NCBI GenBank assembly: GCA_037389465.1
Contig: JAZARR010000032.1
Location: forward strand, 434,001-498,000
Direction: 5' to 3'
Source of the DNA: Baylisascaris procyonis
Lineage: Eukaryota > Nematoda > Chromadorea > Rhabditida > Ascarididae
Length of the DNA stretch: 64,000 nt
Part shown: positions 13,685 to 22,972 of the stretch, piece by piece
Layout: every line of letters starts with the position of its first letter
Position numbering within the stretch: the first letter of the stretch is position 1
Program-made: the position numbers and the translations under genes
The notes under the pieces: model-generated
Seen by the model: only the letters and a program-made list of their open reading frames with translations
What the model was told of the DNA's origin: nothing
Databases searched by the model: none

Positions 13685-16600
13685 TGTTTCCCCTTGTTGT
13701 CCAAAATGGTTATCCACTACCCGACAATTTCTCTGGCGATGCGAATCTGGCAAGTGTATAAAATGTGCACATATGCGTACGCTTCGTGCACGTTCTTTCA
13801 TTCATTATGGTACTCGTTTCTCCACAGTAGGCAAAGTACGTTTGCACGTTTGTTTACTTATTTTTTTCCACGCCACACGTTTGCAAAACCTTTTTCATCT
13901 TCTCTTTTCTAAACGAACAACACTTATAATCCAGTTCGCATATTTACTTATTATGTAAACTCATAGGAGTATCTCGTTTGCCCACGCTGCTATGTGGCCC
14001 TCGTCATATAGGAGTGAGAGTCACCCAGTGACGCAAACTTTTCAATAGCTTTGATCGACTGAATTTCGTGATTTGCAGTTTCACTTAAGATATTAATCAC
14101 TCTCAGCCAAAAAGGGCCATTATTTTGTTAAAAACTGACAAACTGCAACCTGAACTAAGGCTGGTCCCTCGTATGGATTTCACCCTTCGCTGGACAGCTT
14201 CCTTTCACCAAATCTTATCCGTCACCAACACTATACCAAACCATTGTTATATCTGCTATCGACCACCTTTTCTTGATAAAAGCGACTTTAGTGGCATGGG
14301 AAACAACGACTATTTTTGAACTAAATGACATGATATAATCCCTGTAGGGAGGAGATGCACAATGTTTCGGTAGTCCATATTCTTTCACCCCAACTTATAT
14401 GTACGAAGAATATTCTGCTACAAATAGAAAATAGAGAACCTCACAATATATAAGAAGCGCAACGATTACAGGTCAATAGAGCATAACGCTGTCTTAAATT
14501 TTTTCAAAATATTTTACTTGAAAAAAAAGAATTATAGAAAAAACTAAAAAAAAAAAAGAATAGGAGAATCGGAGAAAATCTACAAAACTGAGAATTACAG
14601 AAATTAAAAAATATCGAAAATACTTACGCCAAGAGTTAGAACGATTGAATGAGGTGGTGTTGCTTCACTGATTTCCGTCACAAATGTTTGAACTGATTCA
14701 CTTGATGCTAAATAAAATTCTTCAAATCGTTTATTGAATCGCGTCCAAATTTTATTGGTTTCAAACTACGGGAAAATTTTGAAAGAGGTGCGAAAATCTT
14801 TGCGAACTTCTGGAATTTTTTTTTTTTTTAAATTGTAAATCAAATGAGAAACGGTGCAGTTCTTTTGCAATTATTGAAATTTTCCGGTTAAACCTAATGG
14901 AAAAGTAGTACTGTAGTACTGCATTTGGGTAATTTCCTCCCTTATGAGTAATCATAATGTTTTTGCAACGGATGCATTTGAATATGGGAAACAGCAGTGC
15001 ATTAACCATAGGTTTAAACCATAAGCGATAAAATAAAGATTTACACCATGAGCAATAAACTAAAGGTTTACAACATTAGCGATAAACTAATGCTACTCGT
15101 TAAGAAAAATGCAACATTTGCCTTTCTGAAGTGAAAAACATTGCACTTCCGAGTTCAATCATGAACTTTTGGTTGCGTTGCCTCAAAGATTCTATTCACA
15201 AAAAATATAGACGATGATTATTTTAACGATAAACTTTTATGAAATCGCAAATAATTTCGATTGCAATTTTTTCAACTTAATCGTTAGCAATTCAACGTCA
15301 ATTTCAACTGAAAATTACAATTCCAATTTCGACGATTGCAATTTTTGCAACTGCAAAATTCCATTGCAAAATCGCTTAACAAATTAATTTAAGTCAACTC
15401 GTTAACCTAAAACTTACAAACAACAGTACGCATATATTATTCAAAATCATTAGTAAAGACCTTATAGAAAAAAATACTCTCAATTTGAAGGTAAATAAAC
15501 AGAAATATCAGAACCCCCGAAGGGGTTCTGATATTTAAAAATAAACTTTTTCATCTTTTAGAAATTTTAGATAAAGTAATATGGCGTTATGTAAGCCTCT
15601 AATATCAATTAGTTCTTTACCTTCACCTGCTGCCAAATTTCCCACTGAAGAAAGCACTGAAGAATCAGGCAATGCTGGTCCAACGGGAAATTCACTAAAC
15701 GTTTCCACTTTATTCCTCGAATGTTGCGAAGAATCTTCAATTGCTAGCACAATAATTTTTGCTTGGCTCCATAGGCCACCACCATCTCTCGCTTCTAATA
15801 CAATCTAAACTATTGTTTATTATTTATAATGTTAGCAGATAAATCAAAATTCAGTACCAAATATTTTCTCATTCTTAAATCGAAAAATTCGATTTAATTT
15901 ACGCACCATGATTGACCATTTTGGTTAATCACCAAATGGTTAACCATCAAAACAATAGACAAAAATTTCTACGATGCTAAGATAGAAGCGCATCAATTCC
16001 TTTTTTGCAAGAAAAATTCGAACAAATTTATTCGACAGAAGAAACTCTAATTTGTTTTTCTAGCAATATCGTTTAACGACATATCGTAATAATTTGTGCT
16101 TAAACATTTGCTTGAAAGCTTTTTGCAATCATTCAACTCGAAGATTTATTGCAATTTCTGCAAAGCATATAATATTTATACTTTTTGTCCCCACATGACT
16201 TAATTCGCCGAAGGTTCTAGTTCTAGATTCTTTTCTGGGAAGAAGACTACTATTGAAGTGCGCTCAAAAAGTGTTTCTTTCAAATCGAATATTAATAAAT
16301 AATATCCCAGGTTTGGTAAATTTATATGTGAATTGAGCAGAAAGTTGGATATTGGAATAGCCCTTACATAAAGCATTTTTCAAAAGGCACCTTTAAGTCC
16401 ATGTCCATAATTTTACAAACAATATGTTTTTCACTGCCTATTATAACTGCTGTGAAATGGTTGAATTCGACTGATCGAATGAACAATGTGATCCATTCGT
16501 TATAACGCAATAATAGTCTCTAATATTATTTTAACCCAACAATAAGAAATACTTAACTTTTTTCATCTCTCACCTCTTTATCTTTTTCTATAGTAATTAA

Positions 16601-19600
16601 ATTTTTAAGTTTTCAGTATTACATTTATAAATTTAAACATAATAAAAAGCATAAAGTATACTATAAAATGATAACGATCAATAAACACAATTGTGTGGAT
16701 AAAGGTGAGTATTAAATTTTACCAGACCTCATATTTCTCGGAAGGTACAAGTTGTCCAATCGCCATCAATTGTTTCGAATCGGAATCGTAATAGAAATTG
16801 CCAAATGCACCATTTGTTACCGATACTATTTTATACTCTATATGGGCGAAGTTTCCTGCATCGTTGTCCTCTGCGAATATCTTCAAAGCAGGACTTAAAG
16901 TTTAATGCATAAATGCGAATCAATCAAACAAACGTTAATTTATTTGTGTGGAAATTTTGATAAGGTGAATTTGCATATTATACTATACCGAAATATGTTT
17001 TTCAAATATTTTTCAAAACCAAGGAAATCATTCAAAAAAATGCCGCATATTCAAATCTCTTCAAATATCTCATACAGCAAGCACTATATAGAGAATTTTT
17101 TTCCCCAACAAATTTCGGGACTTTTTTAGCTGACATAGAAACACATCATCCATTGTAACTCTTCAATAACGCTATTGAGAATGGCGCAAATGGCAGATGA
17201 TGAGCAGTGATTGGTATATACATGATGAATGAAGTCCAAGTCCTAAATAGTACAGCTGAAGTGAATGAGATAAGTTTTCGTTAAAAGTCTAAGAACATAA
17301 GCTTTCTATGTAAGGCCTCACCAATCACCCAGGTATAAATAAAAAATAACGATGACGATCCTTTCTCATAAACATTATAAAACAACAATGCATACGAGTT
17401 TTACGTGTTTCCGAAACGTGCCATCACAACGAACATAAATTAGACGAAGATCAAAGAAGGATAATGGTCAACACCTTTACTGCCAATTTTTCAGCAGATT
17501 CATATTGGCGATCAGGACGTATTTCCCTGCTGCGGTCAATATTTCCTAAAGCCTAACCTATCAAATTTCTATGCTTCCTTCAACTAGCATTAACGTTGTA
17601 ATCGGTCATTGAAAGGAATAATTTGGTGCATTAGAGCTTCTTAGTATTGGATAAAACAAATATTTCATAATGCGTTATAAACAACCTCAATGACAGGTCG
17701 ATTACGGCCACTCGCCGAAACATTCGCCATATATATTGGTGAGGAAAACGTTGGAACATTATCGTTAATATCCATTATATGGATAGTTACTTTAATTGGT
17801 TCGCTGCTTCGAATCGGTGTCGTGTTCACTTCTCGTGCTTCAATCTGCATATGTTAATTTCGATAAATTCCTATGAACAAAGGATAAGGGCATTGCATTT
17901 TTTCACATTGCATCCAATCAAAACTAAATCTTTTATTAATCAAAATAGAAAAACTGAAAAAAATTGCATTTTATCCAGTAAGTTTCTTAAAGAAATCTTA
18001 AGATGAGACTCAAATATATAACAATTTTCCAACTATACAACTCAAAAATTGCATAGAGTAAACAAAAAAAGGTTCAAATTAATGCTCAGAGATGCATTTG
18101 TTAATTAAAGATGAACAAATAAAATGTTTGGCATGAAACGTTTTCTGAAAACGTCAAGTTGCTCTACTTTAATATTGTCCAACTATTCTTTACGGGTGTG
18201 GTAGGTCTTTTGAATATTTCAATTAATCTAGTATTTCATAGTAGCAATATGTGACGCACACCTCTACTATTCCATTTTTTCGTTGAAAACAGAAATGTGA
18301 ACGGTCACCTAACATTACTGTCCATCATAAGTTGTGATCTCGTATCTCTTCAATTAACATTACCGCTTGAAAACAAAGGTGTGAACTAAATTCGTAAATA
18401 TTATTAACTTCATATGATTAGAACACTCTCAAGTAGTCTACAACGATATACATTTCGAAAGCTCTCAGTTTCCAGTTCTTTTATCAACATATTAGCATTG
18501 AGTGGTTTCTTTTACTAAAGGAATTTAAAAAAAAAAACGCACGATAAGCTCATATGAGGATGGATTAGGAGGATCGGCATCTACACTTGGTGCATTCAAA
18601 TAAACGTATCCTTGTTGATCCACCGCAAAAATTGTTGCACCAAGTCCAGTTAGGATATATTCATATGTTACTGCAGCCATCCCAGGTTTCTAAATAAAGA
18701 AAAAGTTACAAGTTTTATGCTACTCTCTAAAGTCAAATAGAAGGCATGCGCTGGTTGACAGAGGTAGATGATTCACTACGCACACAAAGAACCAATTACG
18801 CACAGATAATTGTTTTCAAAATTTAACGAGTAAGGGTACATGGAAATACAGTGAATCTTTTGTTCTTTTTAACAGGTAAGAAGTAACCACTTATAAGTTT
18901 ACTGAGTTGTTATTCAAATCTCCATCTCAGTCACAATCCTGCATTAGAAGTGTCTGAGTTTATTCATTTATTTATTTCCTTTACTCGTATATTTTAGCAC
19001 ATCGAGGTGGAAAAACTACCAAAATATATGAACACAAACAGCAAGAATGAGCAAAACTTTCGTAAAGCTACAATTTGGATGAACAGACATTTAACACGTA
19101 AGAGCGAGCATCAGTGGTATCTAGATCGGAGAGGTTCAGCCATAGCTTAAAGCTGAAGGAGTGGACACATTAAGAATATCGAAAAGAAAGTTCTCGACTT
19201 CTACAACGCAATAATCGAAGCTATGCAGAACATCGTTTGGACAGCAACATCTCTCGGCGAGCTGAGGGGAACAAACTGAACTATTGTAACAGTGGGATGT
19301 CGAAAATGTCGTATACAATTTTACGCGCAAGAATCTAGTCAAAACTGAGCCCGCGAGTTGTTATCATCGTGATCACCTAACTAGTCAAATTGTATTTGAA
19401 GAACAGATATCCACAGTGGTATGTCGAAAATGTCGAATACAATTTTACGCGCAAGAATCTAGTCAAAATTGAGCCCGCGAGTTGTTATCAGCGCGATCAC
19501 GTACTAGTCAAACTGCGCTTGAAGAACTGATATCCGATAGTGGGATATCGAAAATGTCGAGCACAATTTAACGCGCAAGAATCTAGTCAAAATTGAGCCC

Positions 19601-22600
19601 GCGAGTTGCTATCAGAGCGATCACGTAGGCAGTCAAATTGCACTTGAAGAACTGATACGGCCGCCAGCGCAATCACGTAACTGATGACAAACTTACCGAT
19701 ATGTGAAAGCTAATTCGTTTTTTGTGCAAACTTCACATAACATGAGCTTAAAGATATCTAAAATCGTAGGAATAGTTATCTAAATTCAATGCCGCTTTTT
19801 GCGTCTATATATCACCGATATTATTCAGCAGTTGTCTAGCAATTGTTTCGAACAGCAAACATACAGCATTCCTATATTTACATTTTATGAAAGCACTGCA
19901 AATTCTAACAGTTGTGCTAGAAAGGAGGTAATAATATGCGCTGCACACAAGTGACATGCTACTCAACTAGCAAATCATTAAAGGCATGTTATAAGCAGCT
20001 ATATAATCAAGACAAATAGACCAGCGTAGTCTTTAGCATCTTATTGTGGAACATTTGAGTCAAAAATTCCCGTTACCGGTTTCAAAAAAATTTTAGCTAA
20101 ATTTCTTAATGAATATCAAAGAAACAAAAACGATGTGAAAATAGCGATCCGAAATTGCATTGCTGATTTACGCCTTACCCGTCGGTTTGACAGAAATGCA
20201 GCAGATTTTCGAGCTATCACAACGTTATATATTCGAATCGATTGTGATGTGATGCGTTGTCAGTACGAAGGGCGCAAAAATCTTTTGTGGGTGATCATGA
20301 AAAAAAAAAACTTATGCAACAAAACCCGCGACCATTAGAGATAGGAGCTGCACAAGCGAACGCTGCCAAACCTTACGAAAAAAGTAGATCTTCTAAAACA
20401 GGAGAAAGACAGTAGTAATGAAAACGAAAGAATATTTCGAAGTTGAAAAGGGAATTAAAGAAGGTGAAATGGAGGAAAGAAGGTCTTTGATAATCATGGT
20501 GATGCCGTTATAAGCATTAGTTTTTGAAAACTTTTACAGAGAAGTGTGAATAAACGTAAATACCGAAAATGAATCCATAATTTAAGTAGTACTATTCTAG
20601 AAGCTTTCCCGTTTCTATGCCGAACAATCTTTTCCGGAAAGCGTCGAACAATCTGTTTTCAAGTGATTAATAAAATCTGCGTTCAGAAGCTTCTCTTGAA
20701 AAACCACCGATAGTATTCACCGTGGATTCCAATAAAAATTACATTTCTTCACAAAGAGATTTGTAAAAAAAACATCAAGCAGAAATAACTTCATAATCTA
20801 TATTTATAAAAATCCTGATCGATCATTTAAACAGATTCAATGAGTTATTCAAGAAAGAAACACCGCAAATCACAGCATTCCCCAACATGCATTCATGACT
20901 TTTCATTACGAAATCACCGCAAAATGGATAAACGGGTTACTTCGCATGTAAAAAAAAAAAAAAGAAATGCGAAGAAGCACAATCACACCTAAGGGGAAGA
21001 GGTAAAGTTCAATGATTCCTCATCTTTACCTCATTTTGATTCCTTAGTAGATTTAGCACATTGCACGCACACTGCAAATAATTCTTAGGAATATTCAACG
21101 TTTCGAAACATATTTCCTTCAAACATCCTGTGGGTTGTCCACTCTTTATCTTCGAATATCTCTTGTCAACACAAACTTAGCACATCTAGGTGCAATATCT
21201 AGGTCGGTTGTGTTCACACTTTTCATTCATTTAGGTAAGCATATAGCAATAGGAAAAAAAGCCCCCCAATTTTAACAGCTGAATGAAGTGACACTGAAGT
21301 GATACAACGATCGACGGCTTTTTTTTTGAAAGCCTACTACCCTCGAGGCAAGGTTGCATGGAACAGCAAACAACCCATTTCTTCCCAAACCCACCTTCGT
21401 TCTTTCCTACTTCCACAATGAGTAATAAATTGGCGACACCATTCCAGTAAGTGCACATATTTGCATGTTTTTATCTACTTTCCCGTTTATTTGCCCGAAC
21501 TCTGCAGCCATTGAAGGTGAAGTGGAAAAACAATGCATAGGACAGAAGTCTTTACACTCCGTTCCACATTAATCGCTAACATTTGAAGGCAACAATAAAT
21601 TTTTCAAAGCGTTGAAGATTTTCAAGCATTTTACACCGATGGGATCGCAGGAAATTGAACGTTTTAATGAAGTATTTTTGCAGGTAAGTGATTAAGCTCA
21701 AATATGAAGGCATTGTTTTCCATACTGTATCACTGAGTGGCAACTTATTTAGATGATTATTGAAAACGTACGGATACAAATGCGCATGTCATCCCAACTT
21801 TTTCAGCATGTTGCTCCTCTAATTTATTTCTCATTTCGAACGTCTTTATATTCGATTCAGCCCACGCGCATTCCAACCCCCCTGTTAGTGATGAAAATAT
21901 TCGTTGGGAACTTTCAATTTTTCATACATCACTCCTATTAGCATGTGAGCTTGTTTTAACAGCATTGCTCTCACCAGTTTATACTGAAATTCGTTAGGTA
22001 TAGCGAACTGTTTTAATAGAAGAGAACTGGAACCTACCAGATCCTCATCTTGAACAATAATCTGCAGCGATTCGGAATGTGGTGACGGGGAAACTCGAAC
22101 TGTGGTTCCCATTTCTGCTGATTCTGGCAGAAATCCTTCTGGAGACGGTACCTTTAAAATAATCGGCTCCTCAAAGTCATCATTTCTAATATAGGCTCTC
22201 TCTATTGCTTTTAAGGAAGATTTCAAAGGTTACCTAAACAATGTCATCGGTAATTGTGTGATTTTTTCAAAATTGTCTCTTTTGCAGGTGCCCAATAATG
22301 GAAGTCGCTTGTGAGTGCCTATCGTCTTTACCTACCAGTTACTGTTGTTAGAAGCAAGGCGAACACCCTAATATTCCGTCGCCAAAACCATAATCCACTA
22401 CGGTAATAGTACAGCACCGATATAATTAAGCATATATTTTTAATGCATGTCGCTTTAATCACTGTTCATTCTCAACAATAATTTCTTAGCATAAGCCAGA
22501 TAGATCAGCGATGAATGAAAATGAATTGCCGATCTTTTTTCTTTAAAAAAAGCGATTATCATTAGTGAAAATATAAGAAAATTAAAGAACTTTCCTCTAT

Positions 22601-22728
22601 TTTATGAGAGCAATTTATGAATAATCTAGTGCACGTTATATTTATATATCATATATCAATAATCCTATTTTATCTAAATTCAAGAGTTATGAACATATCA
22701 CCTACATCGATGCAAAAATGACCTCAAA

Positions 22729-22782
<54 letters not shown>

Positions 22783-22972
22783 TCTAGCAATATACTTGAA
22801 GAAACAATAAATCAAATGTGTAGTTAAAATAAATATAAAGACATACCTTTAATACTGGAGCGTGAAGTGATGGCATTCGAAAAGGTTGCGTAATAGCATT
22901 ATTAAAAGGTACCTGTGCTATAGACAGGTTTATCACTATTAGCAGCCTCAATAATAGCAGAATGAACTCCAT
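599..22972 (-). CDS. large multi-exon cadherin, 3' end outside window
   Basis: Cadherins are membrane proteins whose extracellular (EC) repeats mediate calcium-dependent cell adhesion. Twenty-three exons join with matching phases into about 1,224 codons: 22972-22847, 22151-22038, 18689-18543, 17844-17686, 16880-16728, 15804-15621, 14707-14628, 13212-13133, 12433-12307, 10870-10695, 10439-10262, 9444-9238, 8507-8147, 7245-7155, 6771-6592, 6157-6023, 5666-5500, 4943-4828, 3183-2918, 2475-2308, 1902-1762, 1450-1287, 750-599. I read a signal peptide, eight EC-like repeats (about residues 50-160, 162-265, 297-398, 400-497, 650-760, 762-855, 897-985, 987-1095) and two non-cadherin modules. Hallmarks are DINDNVPTF, DVNDNAPEF, DENDNVPQF, AEDADNG and two DRET motifs. 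Some calcium-site motifs are degenerate (DINDW; no DxNDN after EC2 or EC4). No membrane segment is reached, so the C terminus lies beyond position 1. Exon 12 needs one extra base. Which nematode cadherin this corresponds to I cannot say. Confidence 0.9.
751..1286. other. cadherin intron 22
   Basis: It is bounded by CAG|GTAAGC and TTTTTGCAG. A minus-strand open stretch at about 850-980 contains VFNEEGEMVLVISERS and looks coding-like. It cannot be inserted between exons 22 and 23 in phase. It could only be an alternative terminal exon, which is speculative. Confidence 0.55.
1287..1450 (-). CDS. cadherin exon 22: membrane-proximal module
   Basis: Fifty-four codons starting DLVDALRQFTGSCSML and containing SYDVYWYAINPATRRICR. 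The composition and clean splice edges (GTTTAG acceptor, CAG|GTAAGC donor) mark it as coding. I do not recognise the domain. It resembles the exon 12 module (VYVYTID versus VYWYAIN). Confidence 0.85.
1762..1902 (-). CDS. cadherin exon 21: EC8 end, membrane-proximal module
   Basis: Forty-seven codons. VRACDSPLSGQILCSKADVI continues the last strand of EC8. Instead of DxNDN comes VIRDVHRFITTVSG, the start of a non-cadherin stretch. The acceptor is AACTTTAG and the donor AAG|GTCACT, which is weak; phase 0 at both ends. Confidence 0.85.
2308..2475 (-). CDS. cadherin exon 20: EC8 middle
   Basis: Fifty-six codons starting AEDADNGNNSEIVYSI, the canonical calcium-binding A.D.D.G.N..i.YsI, then FFSIDHRSGEI. 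The joint with exon 19 reads VNVK|AEDADNG, an uninterrupted cadherin consensus. The acceptor is TTTTGAAG and the donor AAG|GTATAA. Confidence 0.95.
2918..3183 (-). CDS. cadherin exon 19: EC7 and EC8 start
   Basis: Eighty-eight full codons with MELDRETIEHYLLNVTVESG and LDENDNVPQF, both textbook cadherin signatures. EC8 then begins (PAFTHIVNVK). Acceptor CTGTTTCAG, donor AAG|GTATTT. Phase 1 in, phase 0 out. Confidence 0.95.
3340..3470 (-). repeat. dispersed element, copy A
   Basis: Read on the minus strand this matches copy B near 4530-4630. The shared blocks are GGAA(T)ACCTCCC, ACTTTGAACAA, TTCAA, ATATGCCAGT and CAAGGA in the same order and spacing. By eye about 60 percent of 80-90 bases agree. 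I do not know the family; an old non-autonomous mobile element is a reasonable guess. Confidence 0.55.
4530..4630 (+). repeat. dispersed element, copy B
   Basis: This is the plus-strand partner of copy A, with the same ordered blocks (GGAAACCTCCC, ACTTTGAACAA, ATATGCCAGT, CAAGGA). The two copies point in opposite directions about 1.1 kb apart inside one intron, so the pre-mRNA could pair imperfectly between them. Confidence 0.55.
4828..4943 (-). CDS. cadherin exon 18: EC7 start
   Basis: One base, 38 codons and one base. RPPQLIQILPVKNKPADTRF is read as a diverged first strand of EC7. It joins exon 19 in frame as SGNYRDAFSIS. Acceptor TATTTTCAG, donor AGAG|GTAGTT. Confidence 0.82.
5500..5666 (-). 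CDS. cadherin exon 17: EC6 end and linker
   Basis: Opens LTIEAADEGKPTQ, the A.D.G.P strand, and continues through a Ser/Thr-rich linker to FSLRNY. An internal GTAGGT after IVM could act as a donor, but only the longer form ending AC|GTAATC gives phase 2 to match exon 18. Confidence 0.85.
6023..6157 (-). CDS. cadherin exon 16: EC6 middle
   Basis: Forty-five codons: EPNNRIRYRLIS, then YFGVDPENGQISVKKSLDL, the F.vd...G.i.v...LD motif. Acceptor TTTATTTAAG, strong donor ATG|GTAAGT, phase 0 at both ends. Confidence 0.92.
6592..6771 (-). CDS. cadherin exon 15: EC5 end, EC6 start
   Basis: Sixty codons with VAIVTVKVSDINDWIPNF, a DxNDN motif whose last Asn is Trp, then IPGTIIGQVTAFDQDRE opening EC6. 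The acceptor is ATTTTTAAG and the donor GAA|GTTAGT; phase 0 at both ends. Confidence 0.9.
7155..7245 (-). CDS. cadherin exon 14: EC5 middle
   Basis: One base plus 30 codons, VNSQTGAVHLVGALDAEAEP followed by SYELHVTTAE. This is the typical vd..tG.v.l...LD.E....Y.L.v strand pair. A polypyrimidine TTTTTTTTTCAG acceptor precedes it. The donor is GAG|GTTTCA. Confidence 0.9.
8147..8507 (-). CDS. cadherin exon 13: Ser/Thr/Pro linker and EC5 start
   Basis: At 361 bases this is the largest exon. About 80 residues rich in Ser, Thr and Pro (SVISLPSSTQPP, LPTATSPPSITT) suggest an extended, possibly O-glycosylated spacer. A new repeat then begins at APIFDPSKIIVDVDENETD. Acceptor TTTATTGCAG, strong donor TTCAG|GTAAGT. 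Confidence 0.92.
9238..9444 (-). CDS. cadherin exon 12: non-cadherin module, apparent frameshift
   Basis: The exon is bounded by TTTCAG and AAAG|GTACCA. Phase 0 in from exon 11 and phase 1 out to exon 13 require 3n+1 bases, but it is 207 long. The first part reads in one frame (NPIDQQSLTITTDAF). The second reads in another (NAKRAYVNATTDNVYVYTID, later FVFIQLPAELDSFF), which contains a TGA upstream near 9408. One missing base near 9398-9402 would reconcile them. A 44-base internal GT..AG segment would also restore the frame, but it would delete the NVYVYTID strand. Either an assembly error or a true lesion is possible. Confidence 0.7.
10262..10439 (-). CDS. cadherin exon 11: EC4 end
   Basis: Fifty-nine full codons. 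LFAVNNDGLVTI is followed by IVFIASDHGDPPLESRADAI, the A.D.G.P.....a strand of a repeat. No DxNDN motif follows, so EC4 is followed by something other than another repeat. Acceptor AATTGCAG, donor AAG|GTTAGC. Confidence 0.9.
10695..10870 (-). CDS. cadherin exon 10: DVNDNAPEF and EC4 start
   Basis: Opens directly with DVNDNAPEF after a TTTGTTGCAG acceptor and continues into EC4 with IIVGRITVRDPDSQDNGRIE, the calcium-binding D.D...N pattern. It ends in phase 2 at GACAG|GTTAGA. Confidence 0.93.
10871..12306. other. cadherin intron 9
   Basis: A 1.4 kb AT-rich intron with A- and T-runs. I saw no additional coding stretch in the required phase on the minus strand. Confidence 0.6.
12307..12433 (-). 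CDS. cadherin exon 9: EC3 end
   Basis: One base completing a codon plus 42 codons: GTIMTAATFDRETTQMYNLQ and then IEARSWP. This is the G.i....fDRE....Y.L.i.A signature. It supplies the half-repeat that must precede DVNDNAPEF in exon 10. The acceptor is ATTTCAG and the donor TTG|GTTGGT. Confidence 0.9.
12806..12921 (-). CDS. candidate alternative first exon of the cadherin
   Basis: An ATG opens MAPPVAILLLLAFLLCFDTL, a signal-peptide-like sequence. The frame reaches CT|GTAAGC, a good donor, after 38 codons and two bases. That is phase 2, exactly what exon 9 accepts, so a shorter protein starting within EC3 would be in frame. Without splicing the frame ends after 39 codons. It sits in intron 8. 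The support is composition, donor and phase only, so a chance short frame is possible. Confidence 0.35.
13133..13212 (-). CDS. cadherin exon 8: EC3 middle
   Basis: Twenty-six codons plus two bases, DDAIKGRVFFTITGGNDAGK followed by FSLDEK. This fits the g.v.y.I..g...g.F.ld...G region of a cadherin repeat. The acceptor is GTTGTTTAG and the donor AC|GTAGGT. Confidence 0.88.
13213..14627. other. cadherin intron 7
   Basis: A 1.4 kb intron holding an AAAT run and a long TA tract near 13.6 kb. Otherwise it shows no recognisable feature. Confidence 0.6.
13593..13680. repeat. AAAT and TA microsatellites
   Basis: An (AAAT)n run at 13593-13616 is followed by an essentially pure (TA)n tract at 13624-13680, 57 bases. 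It lies in a cadherin intron. Length is likely to vary between individuals and assemblies. Confidence 0.95.
14628..14707 (-). CDS. cadherin exon 7: EC3 start
   Basis: A short 80-base exon encoding SSESVQTFVTEISEATPP, reading like the first strand of a cadherin repeat with a diverged P.E.s motif. It has a TTTATTTAG acceptor and a strong GGC|GTAAGT donor. It is supported mainly by phase (1 in, 0 out) and by its position between exons 6 and 8. Confidence 0.8.
15008..15088. repeat. three-copy 27-base tandem repeat
   Basis: Three adjacent units of 27 bases (starts 15008, 15035, 15062) share the pattern A.AGGTTTA.A.CAT.AGC followed by ATAAA. Divergence is a few bases per unit. The array lies in cadherin intron 6. 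Confidence 0.75.
15503..15536. other. perfect 15-base hairpin with CGAA loop
   Basis: The left arm 15503-15517 (AAATATCAGAACCCC) is exactly complementary to the right arm 15522-15536, leaving a four-base CGAA loop. It lies in cadherin intron 6, about 85 bases past the exon 6 donor on the transcribed strand. The stem is too short for a typical microRNA precursor. Confidence 0.9.
15621..15804 (-). CDS. cadherin exon 6: EC2 end and linker
   Basis: Sixty-one codons plus one base. The exon opens IVLEARDGGGLW, the A.DgG strand of a cadherin repeat, and then AKIIVLAIEDSS. That is where DxNDN would normally lie, so the calcium motif is degenerate. A Ser-rich linker follows. Two donors 6 bases apart (ends 15621 or 15627) both give phase 1 and differ by two residues. 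Confidence 0.85.
16728..16880 (-). CDS. cadherin exon 5: EC2 middle
   Basis: Fifty-one codons starting IFAEDNDAGNFAHIEYKI, matching the cadherin pattern v.A.D.D.G....i.Y.i. The exon must end at GAG|GTCTGG to keep the frame. The better-looking donor TG|GTAAAA, 5 bases further on, would create a stop codon at the junction. Confidence 0.88.
17686..17844 (-). CDS. cadherin exon 4: EC1 end, EC2 start
   Basis: Fifty-three codons. They contain VTIHIMDINDNVPTF, a textbook DxNDNxPxF inter-repeat calcium-binding motif, followed by the first strand of EC2 (SPIYMANVSASG). The acceptor is ATATGCAG and the donor is GAG|GTTGTT. Confidence 0.92.
18543..18689 (-). CDS. cadherin exon 3: EC1 middle
   Basis: Forty-nine codons starting KPGMAAVTYEYILTG and including FAVDQQGYVYL, the usual F.vd..G.i.l strand of a cadherin repeat. 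A clean TTTATTTAG acceptor precedes it. The donor ATC|GTGCGT is weak. The phase is 0 at both ends. Confidence 0.88.
18690..22037. other. cadherin intron 2, the largest in the gene
   Basis: A 3.3 kb intron that separates the start of EC1 from its middle. It contains the 124-base tandem repeat described separately. The remaining sequence is AT-rich with no coding stretch I can support. Confidence 0.65.
19289..19657. repeat. 124-base tandem repeat, three copies
   Basis: Three head-to-tail units start at 19289, 19413 and about 19537. Each contains GTCGAAAATGTCG, ACGCGCAAGAATCTAGTC, GAGCCCGCGAG and TGAAGAAC.GATA in order. The units are more GC- and CpG-rich than the surroundings. A decayed partial copy (GCAATCACGTAACT) follows at about 19665. 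Confidence 0.9.
22038..22151 (-). CDS. cadherin exon 2: start of EC1
   Basis: Thirty-eight codons containing LPESAEMGTTV, which resembles the first strand of a cadherin repeat (consensus PEN..GT.V), and then VQDEDL. The acceptor is ATTTTAAAG and the donor is CTG|GTAGGT; both edges are phase 0. An upstream acceptor that would add a few codons (EPIILK) is also in phase, so the 5' edge is less certain than the 3' edge. Confidence 0.75.
22733..22780. repeat. AT microsatellite in cadherin intron 1
   Basis: Uninterrupted (AT)n of 48 bases, about 70 bases 3' (on the minus strand) of the exon 1 donor. Confidence 0.95.
22847..22972 (-). CDS. cadherin exon 1: start codon and signal peptide
   Basis: This exon has 42 codons, beginning MEFILLLLRLLIVINLSIAQ. 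That is a short start followed by a strongly hydrophobic core, typical of a cleaved signal peptide. It ends in phase 0 at AAAG|GTATGT. The ATG at 22972 is chosen because it directly precedes the hydrophobic core. No trans-splice acceptor is obvious immediately upstream. Confidence 0.85.
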
